Source: Alphaproteobacteria bacterium
GTDB taxonomy: Bacteria; Pseudomonadota; Alphaproteobacteria; Rickettsiales; SXRF01
Reading direction: 5' to 3'
Assembly: GCA_020050695.1 (NCBI GenBank)
Contig: JAGVKI010000313.1
Span: 1 to 12,049, forward strand
DNA: 12,049 nt
A model generated the notes under the pieces. That model was given only the letters and a program-made list of their open reading frames with translations. It made no database searches and was not told the origin of the DNA. Position numbers and translations under genes: made by a program. Of the stretch, positions 1-6,934 are shown piece by piece (positions within the stretch are counted from its first letter, which is position 1; each line of letters opens with the position of its first letter).

Positions 1-445
1 GCTCAGGGGATTTTTCCTGCTCGATGGCAGGAGCGCGCGCCGCCTGCTGCGCAAACTGTTCAAGATAGCCACCGTATTTTTCAACATGGTCACGACGTGC
101 GGTCGCATTGGTTTCAGATAATGCACCCACCGCGCCGCCAAACAAGGCGCCTGCAATCGCAAGCATTGCTACAGGCATTGCCGTAGTCAGTATAAGCCCC
201 ATTACCGCGCCAACTCCAATACCGGCAAGACCGCCCAGTATCGCGCCCATGCCCAGATTGCGCATGACAGACGGCTTTTTTTCAGGCACCTCCTGCTGGA
301 ACTCATACCATGACATCGGGGAGCGCCCCGTTTTCTTTTCAATATAATCGGCTTTGCCCTGCAGATCGGTAAGCGCCTGCTGATTGACCGTGCTGGTGCG
401 CGTATCGTCAATCATCATGAAGTTAACAAAGTCCAGGGCGCTCAT
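1..445 (-). CDS. Small membrane protein with glycine-rich hairpin, C-terminus cut by window edge
   Basis: The frame is open from an ATG at 445 leftward to the window edge, giving 148 residues with no stop. A good ribosome binding site (AAGAGGA) lies about 8 nt before the ATG. Residues 1-60 are soluble and mixed-charge. Residues 65-108 form two closely spaced hydrophobic segments full of Gly and Ala (GxxxG-like spacing such as GAILGGLAGIGVGA), the pattern of a glycine-zipper transmembrane hairpin. Residues 112-148 are hydrophilic and probably helical. There is no N-terminal signal peptide. I recognise no family and assign no function; glycine-zipper hairpins occur in several unrelated inner-membrane and toxin-like proteins. 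It diverges from fumC across a 151-bp spacer. The coding frame is well supported by the RBS and composition; the C-terminus is unseen. Confidence 0.8.
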   Translation of the reverse strand, partial: MSALDFVNFMMIDDTRTSTVNQQALTDLQGKADYIEKKTGRSPMSWYEFQQEVPEKKPSVMRNLGMGAILGGLAGIGVGAVMGLILTTAMPVAMLAIAGALFGGAVGALSETNATARRDHVEKYGGYLEQFAQQAARAPAIEQEKSPE

Positions 446-596
446 TGATGTATTCCTCTTTTCAAAAGCCGTAATAAGGCTTTACATTGCGTGATGAGAT
501 TTATTATAAGCCAAGCTATCTACAGTAGTATGACAATTCAAAGAACCCTCAGGAAATTCTAATCATATGAAATCCATTGCAAAATCAGAGGAACCC
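446..596. promoter_or_regulatory. Divergent promoter region between the glycine-zipper gene and fumC
   Basis: On the minus strand a perfect TATAAT lies at 508-503, without a convincing -35 at standard spacing (TTGTCA at 536-531 is 22 bp away). On the plus strand TTTACA (481-486) and TATTAT (502-507) make a weak promoter with a short 15-bp spacer. The two -10 candidates occupy almost the same bases, so the genes may compete for polymerase. A 6-bp hairpin (AAAGCC 465-470, GGCTTT 478-483) lies in the minus gene's leader and overlaps the plus-strand -35. These are visual matches only. Confidence 0.4.
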
Positions 597-1988
597 ATGA
601 GCCATACCCGCACCGAATCCGACAGTTTTGGCAATATCGAGGTCGCATCCGACCGTTACTGGGGTGCCCAGACTGAGCGTTCGCTCATGAATTTCAAGAT
701 TGGCGGCGAGACCATGCCAAAACCGCTGATCCATGCACTTGGCACACTCAAGCGCTCGGCAGCCGTTGTGAATATGAAGCTGGGCGTACTTGATAAATCC
801 ATTGGCGAACAGATCGTCAAAGCCGCTACCGAAGTGATGGAAGGCAAGCTGGATGACCATTTCCCGCTGGTGGTATGGCAGACCGGCTCAGGCACCCAGA
901 CCAACATGAACGCCAACGAAGTTATCTCCAACCGCGCGATTGAAATGATGGGCGGCGAGATGGGCAGCAAAAAGCCTGTGCACCCGAACGACCATGTGAA
1001 TATGGGCCAGTCCTCCAACGACAGCTACCCCACTGCGATGCATATTGCCGCAGCGATGGAAATCACCCATGCACTGATCCCTGCATTGCAGAAGCTGCGC
1101 AATGCACTCAATGACAAGGCGCAGGAATTCAAGGACATCATCAAGATTGGCCGCACCCACACGCAGGACGCCACGCCGCTTACCCTCGGCCAGGAATTTT
1201 CCGGCTATGTAAAGCAGATTGAAAACGGCATCCGCCGCGCGCAGTCCACCCTGCCTGCATTATACGAACTGGCGCAGGGCGGCACCGCCGTTGGCACGGG
1301 CCTGAATGCAAAAATCGGCTTTGCTGAAGATTTCGCTCAGGAAGTGGCACGCATTACCAAGCTACCGTTCGTGACCGCGCCCAATAAATTCGAAGCGCTC
1401 GCCACGCATGACGCGCTGGTGGAAACATCGGGCGTGCTCAACACCCTTGCTGTATCGCTGATGAAAATTGCCAACGACATCCGCTTCCTTGGGTCAGGCC
1501 CGCGCTGCGGCCTTGGCGAACTGAGCCTGCCGGAAAATGAACCGGGTTCTTCGATCATGCCGGGCAAAGTAAACCCTACCCAATCAGAAGCCATCACCAT
1601 GGTGTGCGCGCAGGTGATGGGTAACCATGTTGCCGTTAGCATTGGCGGTTCAAACGGCCATTTTGAACTCAACGTGTTCAAGCCGGTGATTATTTATAAT
1701 GTGCTGCAATCCATCCGCCTGCTCGCAGACGCATCGGTCAGCTTTACCGATAACTGCGTGGTCGGTATTGAAGCCAATAAAGAACATATCAATAAGCTGA
1801 TGAATGAATCGCTGATGCTGGTCACCGCGCTGAACCCGCATATCGGTTATGACAACGCCGCCAAGATCGCCAAAAAAGCGCATAAAGAAGGCAGTTCACT
1901 GAAAGCAGCGGGCATCGCCCTCGGCCTGCTCACCTCCGAACAGTTCGACCAGTGGGTGCGCCCCGAAACCATGCTTGGGCCGAAGTAA
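597..1988 (+). CDS. fumC: Class II fumarate hydratase (fumarase C)
   Basis: Catalyses reversible hydration of fumarate to L-malate in the TCA cycle; the class II enzyme is an iron-free cytosolic homotetramer. The 463-residue product has the family length and matches E. coli FumC numbering: TGSGTQTN at 96-103, [14 protein letters not shown] at 129-142, the active-site His188 in [10 protein letters not shown] (185-194), and the signature loop [11 protein letters not shown] at 317-327 containing catalytic Ser318. I chose the ATG at 597 because AGAGGA lies 4 nt upstream and the protein then begins [11 protein letters not shown], as in homologues. An in-frame ATG at 567 would add ten residues that family members lack. 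Divergent from the glycine-zipper gene and followed by a strong hairpin, so probably monocistronic. No key residue is missing. Aspartase and argininosuccinate lyase are in the same superfamily but fit far less well. Confidence 0.97.
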   Translation: MSHTRTESDSFGNIEVASDRYWGAQTERSLMNFKIGGETMPKPLIHALGTLKRSAAVVNMKLGVLDKSIGEQIVKAATEVMEGKLDDHFPLVVWQTGSGTQTNMNANEVISNRAIEMMGGEMGSKKPVHPNDHVNMGQSSNDSYPTAMHIAAAMEITHALIPALQKLRNALNDKAQEFKDIIKIGRTHTQDATPLTLGQEFSGYVKQIENGIRRAQSTLPALYELAQGGTAVGTGLNAKIGFAEDFAQEVARITKLPFVTAPNKFEALATHDALVETSGVLNTLAVSLMKIANDIRFLGSGPRCGLGELSLPENEPGSSIMPGKVNPTQSEAITMVCAQVMGNHVAVSIGGSNGHFELNVFKPVIIYNVLQSIRLLADASVSFTDNCVVGIEANKEHINKLMNESLMLVTALNPHIGYDNAAKIAKKAHKEGSSLKAAGIALGLLTSEQFDQWVRPETMLGPK

Positions 1989-2002
1989 GATTTTTGTAAA
2001 GT

Positions 2003-2048
2003 CGCCTCCCGGAAGCATCCCTTAAAGGGAGTTCCGGAAGGCGGTTTT
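2003..2048 (+). terminator. Long hairpin after fumC, probable terminator
   Basis: A stepped stem is visible: CGCCT (2003-2007) with AGGCG (2039-2043), CCGGAA (2009-2014) with TTCCGG (2032-2037), and TCCCT (2018-2022) with AGGGA (2026-2030), closed by a 3-nt loop and followed by GTTTTG. The U-tract is short (four T) but the stem is very stable. It starts 14 nt after the fumC stop and lies between convergent genes, so it may also help end the minus-strand transcript arriving from 2071. Confidence 0.75.
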
Positions 2049-2070
2049 GACAGGATGATTAAGAAACGCG

Positions 2071-2355
2071 TCAGGCAAACAGACTGAGAACACCACCGCC
2101 AAGGCCAGCAAGACCGACCGCGATGAATATCATGCAGCCGCCATTGCCTTGAAGTTCCTCCGGTGTCAGGACATGCCCATCATGCACAGAGCACGGCTTG
2201 TCGTCACCCCGCACCCACTGCCAGTGCCCCCCACAAAAGCCAGGGTCATTACCAGTTGGCTCGCAATGAGGCGGAACCCACTTCCATTCACCATCCCACC
2301 AACTCTGGCCAGCACCTGGCACAGTTGGCGGATGGTCGGGATCCGAAATGTCCAT
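2071..2355 (-). CDS. 94-residue Trp/Cys-rich protein with C-terminal membrane anchor
   Basis: The ATG at 2355 follows a consensus AGGAGG by 5 nt, one of the best ribosome binding sites in the window. Residues 1-18 are Pro/Asp-rich. Residues 19-55 hold two similar half-repeats, DGEWKWVPPHC (21-31) and GGHWQWVRGDDKPC (42-55), each with a W-x-W-V core and a following Cys. Further Cys are at 41 and 74. Residues 74-92 form a single hydrophobic Gly/Leu-rich segment at the extreme C-terminus, so the protein would be tail-anchored with the Trp/Cys part in the cytoplasm unless inserted otherwise. There is no N-terminal signal. The four Cys could bind a metal or form disulfides, but the sequence alone does not decide. 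Family not recognised. It converges on fumC across 82 bp. Confidence 0.75.
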   Translation of the reverse strand: MDISDPDHPPTVPGAGQSWWDGEWKWVPPHCEPTGNDPGFCGGHWQWVRGDDKPCSVHDGHVLTPEELQGNGGCMIFIAVGLAGLGGGVLSLFA

Positions 2356-2422
2356 CTTATCCTCCTATTAGCTGCGCGATGCACAGCATACACGGAAACT
2401 CGGGTTGCCCCGATTTATCGGC

Positions 2423-2444
2423 AGCATGCAACGATTGCAATGCT
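2423..2444. repeat. Inverted repeat upstream of the Trp/Cys-rich gene
   Basis: AGCA-TGCAA (2423-2431) and TTGCA-a-TGCT (2435-2444) pair with a CGA loop and one bulged A, giving a 9-bp stem. On the minus strand it overlaps a possible -35 (TTGCAA) for the gene starting at 2355, so it could be an operator; it has no U-tract and is a poor terminator candidate. Confidence 0.4.
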
Positions 2445-2565
2445 ACGTCCGAACCCATGCATATTAACATGCTGATAATGAATAGACAAAGCTTAGAAAA
2501 CTTGACAAACACCCCAAATGATAATAAAACTCAGTTTCAGCACAGCTAACGCAATAATATATAAA

Positions 2566-2575
2566 GGATATATCC
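2566..2575. repeat. Perfect 10-bp palindrome
   Basis: GGATATATCC is a perfect palindrome within the AT-rich spacer, about 55-60 bp upstream of the promoter-like sequence. It could be a binding site; a chance palindrome in AT-rich DNA is not excluded. Confidence 0.25.
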
Positions 2576-2589
2576 AGCAGAGACGGAGT

Positions 2590-2606
2590 TATGCATTTTT
2601 TGCATA
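2590..2606. repeat. Inverted repeat TATGCA-N5-TGCATA
   Basis: TATGCA (2590-2595) and TGCATA (2601-2606) flank a run of five T. It sits about 22 bp upstream of the -35-like TTGACT of the 62-residue gene, the usual place for an activator or operator site. Function is inferred only from position and symmetry. Confidence 0.35.
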
Positions 2607-2627
2607 GCACTCTCAGCATCAAGAAGG

Positions 2628-2656
2628 TTGACTTTGCAATGAAATTAACTAATTAT
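2628..2656 (+). promoter_or_regulatory. Candidate promoter of the 62-residue gene
   Basis: TTGACT (2628-2633) is a good -35 match. At 17 bp spacing lies AATTAT (2651-2656), four of six with the -10 consensus. The coding start follows about 40 bp later. The -35 is convincing and the -10 is only fair. Confidence 0.45.
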
Positions 2657-2697
2657 TAACCAGTAAAATAAATTTAATAGGTATCGAAGGTACTCCA

Positions 2698-2886
2698 ATG
2701 ACCCCGGAACAGAAAGAAGAGCAAAAACGCTATCGCGCCGAAAAAGAAGCCCTTCAAAAGCGCATAGATAATGGTACCATTACTGGTCAGGAAGCTGCTG
2801 CTGAACAGAAACGTTTACATGATTGGTATGAACGTTTTAAAGAAACTGTAATTGGCCGAGATGGAATCGGCAACGGAAGCGTGTAA
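2698..2886 (+). CDS. 62-residue charged, helical hypothetical protein
   Basis: Starts at an ATG preceded by GAAGGT about 8 nt upstream. Residues 1-50 are dominated by Glu, Lys, Gln, Arg and Ala with few hydrophobics (for example EQKRYRAEKEALQKR), as in a single helix or coiled coil. A short Gly-rich tail (GRDGIGNGSV) ends the protein. It has no signal peptide, membrane segment or cysteine. It lies behind a plausible promoter in an AT-rich spacer and ends 16 bp from the convergent stop of the 685-residue gene. I do not recognise a family. The RBS, the promoter and the clearly non-random amino-acid composition favour a real gene, but a short frame of this size could still be spurious. Confidence 0.6.
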   Translation: MTPEQKEEQKRYRAEKEALQKRIDNGTITGQEAAAEQKRLHDWYERFKETVIGRDGIGNGSV

Positions 2887-2902
2887 TAATATAATTTTCG
2901 TT

Positions 2903-4960
2903 TTAGTTAATAGCGTTGGTAGGGGGATCTAACTCTGCCAGCGCTTTTTTCATGGCTTCACTTTCCGCATGAGTGCGCGGGCGGGAATCAAACTGCGGAG
3001 ACACTTCCGTCTTGCCACCCTTTACCGCTACAATGCGGTCCTGCCAGCTAAGACCGGTGCCTTCACCTGATGCTTTAAGAGCTGCATCGCGCGCTTCTTT
3101 TGCCTGCTTTTCATTAAGGCGCGCTGCACGCTCACCATGCGCTTTACGGAAGTCGGCAGGAGCCGAACGGTCAAGGTCGATACGGCGCTGTGCTTCCTGT
3201 TCACGGTCAGGATCAGACAGTGGTTTTTTCCACATGGAGTTCCACACTTCGCCCACACCGGATTTAAACTCACCCCAATTAAAGCTGGTAGCGCCATTAA
3301 TCATGCGCTCGGCAGATGCATCCATTTTGCCGTCGTCCCACAAATTCGCCATTTCCGCCTTGGCATACATATAAGGTGTATAGGCAACCGCCGCATTGGC
3401 AAAACGTGGTAAATACTGCGCTGAGAAGTTGATACCTAATTTATCTCGAGGATCAAAATGAGGATGGGATTCTAATAAATCGTCTAAACGATCTCCCATG
3501 CCAGTAATTTTATTGTTAATCTTCTTATTAACCTTACCAATGCAATCAAAACCACGGTCAATTAAAGTGCCCCCCTGATCATAAGGCTTAAACTCATGAT
3601 TTAGCGGATTTGCAAATGTATTCTTTGCTCCTACAGGCCTCCACCCTTCATTAGTATGGTTAGCGTAATAAACCTGCTCAATCGGACTATCTATTTTTAA
3701 TTCGTGGGCACGCAATGTATTTGGACGCCCATTTGGGATATGGCTTAAAATACCCTGCTCCTGATTAACGAACACACCTTGATGCTTTAACTGCGCCGAT
3801 CGTGTTGCCCAAAAGAATGGCACCGCAGGTGTCATATACATTGTGCCCTTAACAGCACTGCGCAGAGCCCACTTACCAACATCCGCTATTTTATCCAGCA
3901 CGCCTTTATTGGCATTAGCCGGGTCATCTGGTGCGCCGTACAGTGCTGTAGGCTTGTTTTCCAATTTTGCGGCTACATGGTTGTAGGCTTCGCGGTACAT
4001 CAGCGTACCAACGTTATACACCGTAAAGCGGCTTTGCAGGTCAATCAGCCCTTCCAGGCCGTATGAACCAACCACCTTATTGTTGTTATCTACTTTGAAG
4101 CTGCCGCCATTAAGGCTACGGTCAAAATCATACTTAAAACCCGGACTGAAATGATTGATCAGCGCACGCTGGCCTTTCATGAAATACACATACGGTATAG
4201 CAACAGCCCAGTCTTCACCGCCATTATAGGTCACATAGCGGAAAGCTGTTTTTGCGGCGTTCTTACCTGCGTCCGTCAGGCTGAAATGCCCGTCCTTGTC
4301 GTTCCACGGTTTTTTGGTATTGGGATCGACCATGTTGATCAGGTCGCGGCCAAACGCATCACCTACGCTGGCGCAGAAAAAGTCAAAAGTAACACCAACC
4401 GTTTCCTCGCCAAGGCTTCTGCCCATTTGCTGAGTAACTTTATCAACATATTTAGTAGGCCGAAAGCGGACAGCTCGAAGACCAGCCTGCTCACTACCTG
4501 TTACTGTTTTAACGGCCCACTGAATCGGCTTACCTACAAAGGTATCAATACTTTTTGCTAAAAATTGGATTGGATTCTTCTGCTCAAAAAAACTGGCATT
4601 TGAGTTGTAGGCATGTTCAGTGATTTTCTCACCTGCTTTCCATACCTCACCCCTGATAAGTCGTTCGCCAAGCAACCCACCCGCAGCAAACGCTGCAGCG
4701 CCAAACAAGCCACGTGAAACGGTACGAATTGCAAGGCGCCCCTGCGGCGATCCTGCCCATGGCGCATCCTTACTTTTTTCCCAGGCGGAACTGGTGAGGT
4801 CGGCGTTTGGTTTGTTATTGCCGGCGCCGTAAGCACCGTAGGACGTATTGCGGTCTAACTGAGAGCGTGCTTCAAGGTTCACAGACTGCGTTTGATTTTG
4901 CGTGTCCTGTGTCTGTGTATCGTCTTTTTTGGGGGTGTCGGAATGAACTTTAGCGATCAT
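2903..4960 (-). CDS. 685-residue protein of unknown family, probably membrane-associated
   Basis: A long intact frame with typical coding composition, but no family I recognise. Residues 1-70 are hydrophilic and low-complexity, rich in Thr, Gln, Asp and Asn. Residues 83-98 form a Gly/Ala-rich hydrophobic stretch (GLFGAAAFAAGGLLGE), possibly membrane-inserted. Weaker amphipathic segments lie around 190-210, 250-262 and 370-386. Residues 395-510 are polar and Asn-rich. Residues 580-635 are strongly charged and helical (DREQEAQRRIDLDRS and following). I start at the ATG at 4960 because a TTGAAT-N17-GATAAT promoter (5038-5010) lies inside the longer reading, which begins at an ATG at 5110 without an RBS. 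A strong GAAGGAGG lies about 17 nt before 4960 and a weaker AGGG closer. No catalytic motif, signal peptide or repeat is visible. Confidence 0.85.
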   Translation of the reverse strand: MIAKVHSDTPKKDDTQTQDTQNQTQSVNLEARSQLDRNTSYGAYGAGNNKPNADLTSSAWEKSKDAPWAGSPQGRLAIRTVSRGLFGAAAFAAGGLLGERLIRGEVWKAGEKITEHAYNSNASFFEQKNPIQFLAKSIDTFVGKPIQWAVKTVTGSEQAGLRAVRFRPTKYVDKVTQQMGRSLGEETVGVTFDFFCASVGDAFGRDLINMVDPNTKKPWNDKDGHFSLTDAGKNAAKTAFRYVTYNGGEDWAVAIPYVYFMKGQRALINHFSPGFKYDFDRSLNGGSFKVDNNNKVVGSYGLEGLIDLQSRFTVYNVGTLMYREAYNHVAAKLENKPTALYGAPDDPANANKGVLDKIADVGKWALRSAVKGTMYMTPAVPFFWATRSAQLKHQGVFVNQEQGILSHIPNGRPNTLRAHELKIDSPIEQVYYANHTNEGWRPVGAKNTFANPLNHEFKPYDQGGTLIDRGFDCIGKVNKKINNKITGMGDRLDDLLESHPHFDPRDKLGINFSAQYLPRFANAAVAYTPYMYAKAEMANLWDDGKMDASAERMINGATSFNWGEFKSGVGEVWNSMWKKPLSDPDREQEAQRRIDLDRSAPADFRKAHGERAARLNEKQAKEARDAALKASGEGTGLSWQDRIVAVKGGKTEVSPQFDSRPRTHAESEAMKKALAELDPPTNAIN

Positions 4961-5263
4961 GCAAAACCCTGAAAAAGCCTCCTTCCCTGCGCTTGAAATG
5001 CTTGTATTTATTATCCGACATATAGCACGGTAATTCAAAAAGTTTTTATTAAAGTTTTGTGACAGAACCGCCCCTAAAACCTTAATTTCTGGGCCGTAAT
5101 AATTGCACATGCGAATAAGTCACAGTGTGGCATTTAGCGGCCACATCGCATGCACTGGGCGCAATACTGCTAACCAGTCGTTTTTTATAGAATTTTATTG
5201 ATCCGCACGCGGGTTTGGCATATGGTATTGCACATACACCCCACAGGCCGCCAAGGTAACAAA
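4961..5263. other. Divergent intergenic region, 685-residue gene / exported proline-rich gene
   Basis: These 303 bp carry the minus-strand promoter listed at 5010-5038. For the plus-strand gene only a loose -10-like TATAGA near 5187-5192 is visible, with no clear -35. Plus- and minus-strand frames extending upstream of the two chosen starts have no ribosome binding sites. Nothing else is recognisable. Confidence 0.5.
5010..5038 (-). promoter_or_regulatory. Candidate sigma-70-type promoter for the 685-residue gene
   Basis: Read on the minus strand, TTGAAT (5038-5033) and GATAAT (5015-5010) are separated by exactly 17 bp. Four and five of six positions match the consensus. Transcription would begin near 5003, leaving a leader of about 40 nt before the chosen ATG at 4960 and excluding the longer reading from 5110. 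Confidence 0.55.
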
Positions 5264-5626
5264 ATGAAAAATATACTTATTTTATCCTTTTCACTTGCGT
5301 TTGCCCTTGCTGGCGCAGCTTATGCCACGGATACCACCGCGCCCGCACCAGCCAGCGAAGCACCGATGATGGCGCCGCAGCCTCCAGGCGCACCTATCGC
5401 CGCACCGGCTGCAATCCCAACACCAGCGCCCGTTCCAGCGCCATCACCCACCATGCCGGTAGCCAAAAAAGTAGAATTGCAGGATGGCAGCTGGGCACTG
5501 GTAGAGGGCGAAACCGTGAAAATCAGCAAGGATAACGGCAAGAACTGGAGCAGCGCTCCCGACCAGACCTGGGTAGCCAAAGACGGCTCCAAACTGGCCA
5601 CCAAAGACGGAAAAATAGCTAAATAA
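5264..5626 (+). CDS. Small exported proline-rich protein (120 residues)
   Basis: Starts at the ATG at 5264, preceded by AAGGT at good spacing. An earlier in-frame start at 5198 has no RBS and would bury the signal peptide. Residues 1-21 are a textbook Sec signal: MKN, a hydrophobic core, and AYA before Thr22 as cleavage site. Residues 24-65 are almost entirely Ala, Pro and small residues (APAPAS, PPGAPIAAPA), a flexible linker. Residues 66-120 form a compact polar domain with repeated Lys/Asp/Gly and three Trp (DGSWALVEGETVKIS, NGKNWS, DQTWVAKDG). No lipobox and no Cys, so the mature form is probably periplasmic and soluble or wall-associated. The tail resembles small beta-stranded modules, but I name no family. 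Divergent from the 685-residue gene. Confidence 0.85.
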   Translation: MKNILILSFSLAFALAGAAYATDTTAPAPASEAPMMAPQPPGAPIAAPAAIPTPAPVPAPSPTMPVAKKVELQDGSWALVEGETVKISKDNGKNWSSAPDQTWVAKDGSKLATKDGKIAK

Positions 5627-5661
5627 CAATCAGATAAAGTAATTTACCGCCTGTTTTTCCG
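5608..5661 (+). repeat. 11-bp inverted repeat spanning the stop of the proline-rich gene
   Basis: CGGAAAAATAG (5608-5618) can pair with CTGTTTTTCCG (5651-5661) as RNA, with one U-G pair, across a 32-nt loop that includes the TAA stop at 5624-5626. The right arm contains TTTTT. It could contribute to transcript ending or stability, but the loop is long for a terminator. Confidence 0.35.
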
Positions 5662-5685
5662 CCATCATCGCATTTTTGCCCCTGT

Positions 5686-5709
5686 TTTTTGCCCCATAAA
5701 TGGCAAAAA
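5686..5709. terminator. Possible bidirectional hairpin TTTTTGCC-N8-GGCAAAAA
   Basis: TTTTTGCC (5686-5693) and GGCAAAAA (5702-5709) form an 8-bp stem with an 8-nt loop between the proline-rich gene and rpsB. The A and T runs are within the stem and no separate U-tract follows, so termination strength is doubtful. It is the best candidate for separating the two transcripts. Confidence 0.4.
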
Positions 5710-5713
5710 CCTG

Positions 5714-5904
5714 TTGCACAGCCCTGTTTTTCGTAGTACTTAGCCCATCCCTTTGTTCATTGTGAACAGGGGAAATGTCACAGGCAAGGTGTGGCACATA
5801 GCGCGAGTTGCGTTATTGCCCTCCGGTGTTTTCCTCCAATGTTTTATGTAGGAAAATCACTCCATCTTGCCGACGTATAACCGGAAAAAAAGGACTTAAA
5901 GACC
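5714..5904 (+). promoter_or_regulatory. rpsB promoter and structured mRNA leader
   Basis: TTGCAC (5714-5719) with TACTTA (5737-5742) at 17 bp is a possible, weak promoter. Immediately downstream an RNA hairpin is evident at 5750-5772: ten pairs including two G-U, core TGTTCA / TGAACA, loop TTG. Further down, TTTTCCT (5829-5835) pairs with AGGAAAA (5850-5856), and TCCGG (5822-5826) can pair with CCGGA (5881-5885) just before the ribosome binding site AAGGA (5890-5894). In E. coli, S2 represses rpsB-tsf through the mRNA leader; whether this leader does so is inference. Confidence 0.5.
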
Positions 5905-6795
<891 letters not shown>

Positions 6796-6803
6796 GATTC
6801 CTT

Positions 6804-6842
6804 GCATGCGCCTGGCGGGCCACCATACCTGCCGGGGCATGC
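6804..6842 (+). other. Strong rpsB-tsf intercistronic hairpin
   Basis: GCATGC (6804-6809) pairs with GCATGC (6837-6842), and CCTGGCGGG (6811-6819) pairs with CCTGCCGGG (6828-6836) including two G-U pairs. Only G6810 bulges and the loop is 8 nt, so the stem has 15 pairs. No U-tract follows directly; a run of five T occurs at 6880-6884 after a second small stem (CGCGC-TGC-GCGCG, 6856-6868). It may act as an attenuator, a 3'-end stabiliser for rpsB mRNA, or a processing site, uncoupling S2 from EF-Ts levels. Confidence 0.65.
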
Positions 6843-6934
6843 TACAGGAACTTACCGCGCTGCGCGCGTGGCCGCTGCCTTTTTGCTAAATACGCATAAC
6901 ATCAAAATCAATCTATAGAAGGAAAGAGGAACGT

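Larger units (their letters stand above)
2356..2697. other. AT-rich intergenic spacer with several inverted repeats
   Basis: These 342 bp separate the Trp/Cys-rich gene from the 62-residue gene and hold no convincing coding frame; plus-strand frames starting near 2149 and 2163 run antisense into the Trp/Cys-rich gene and lack ribosome binding sites. Composition falls to about one third G+C in 2461-2580, well below the neighbours. Three dyad symmetries (2423-2444, 2566-2575, 2590-2606) and one promoter-like sequence (2628-2656) are listed separately. I see no tRNA or known small RNA. Confidence 0.6.

Noticed and set aside
567..596. Upstream in-frame ATG for fumC at 567
   Set aside because: The ten extra residues are not part of the family, and the ATG at 597 has a closer, better ribosome binding site. 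AGGA at 551 makes occasional use possible.
2149..2549. Plus-strand frames of 108 and 128 residues overlapping the Trp/Cys-rich gene
   Set aside because: They lack ribosome binding sites and are antisense to a gene with a consensus RBS; their sequences look random.
4961..5110. 50-residue N-terminal extension of the 685-residue protein
   Set aside because: No RBS at 5110, and the best promoter (5038-5010) lies within this stretch.
5198..5263. 22-residue extension of the proline-rich exported protein
   Set aside because: It would place the signal peptide internally; the ATG at 5264 has AAGGT before it.
6856..6884. Second hairpin plus T5 before tsf as a standard intrinsic terminator
   Set aside because: The 5-bp stem ends 11 nt before the T run, too far for a canonical terminator, and tsf must be transcribed through it.
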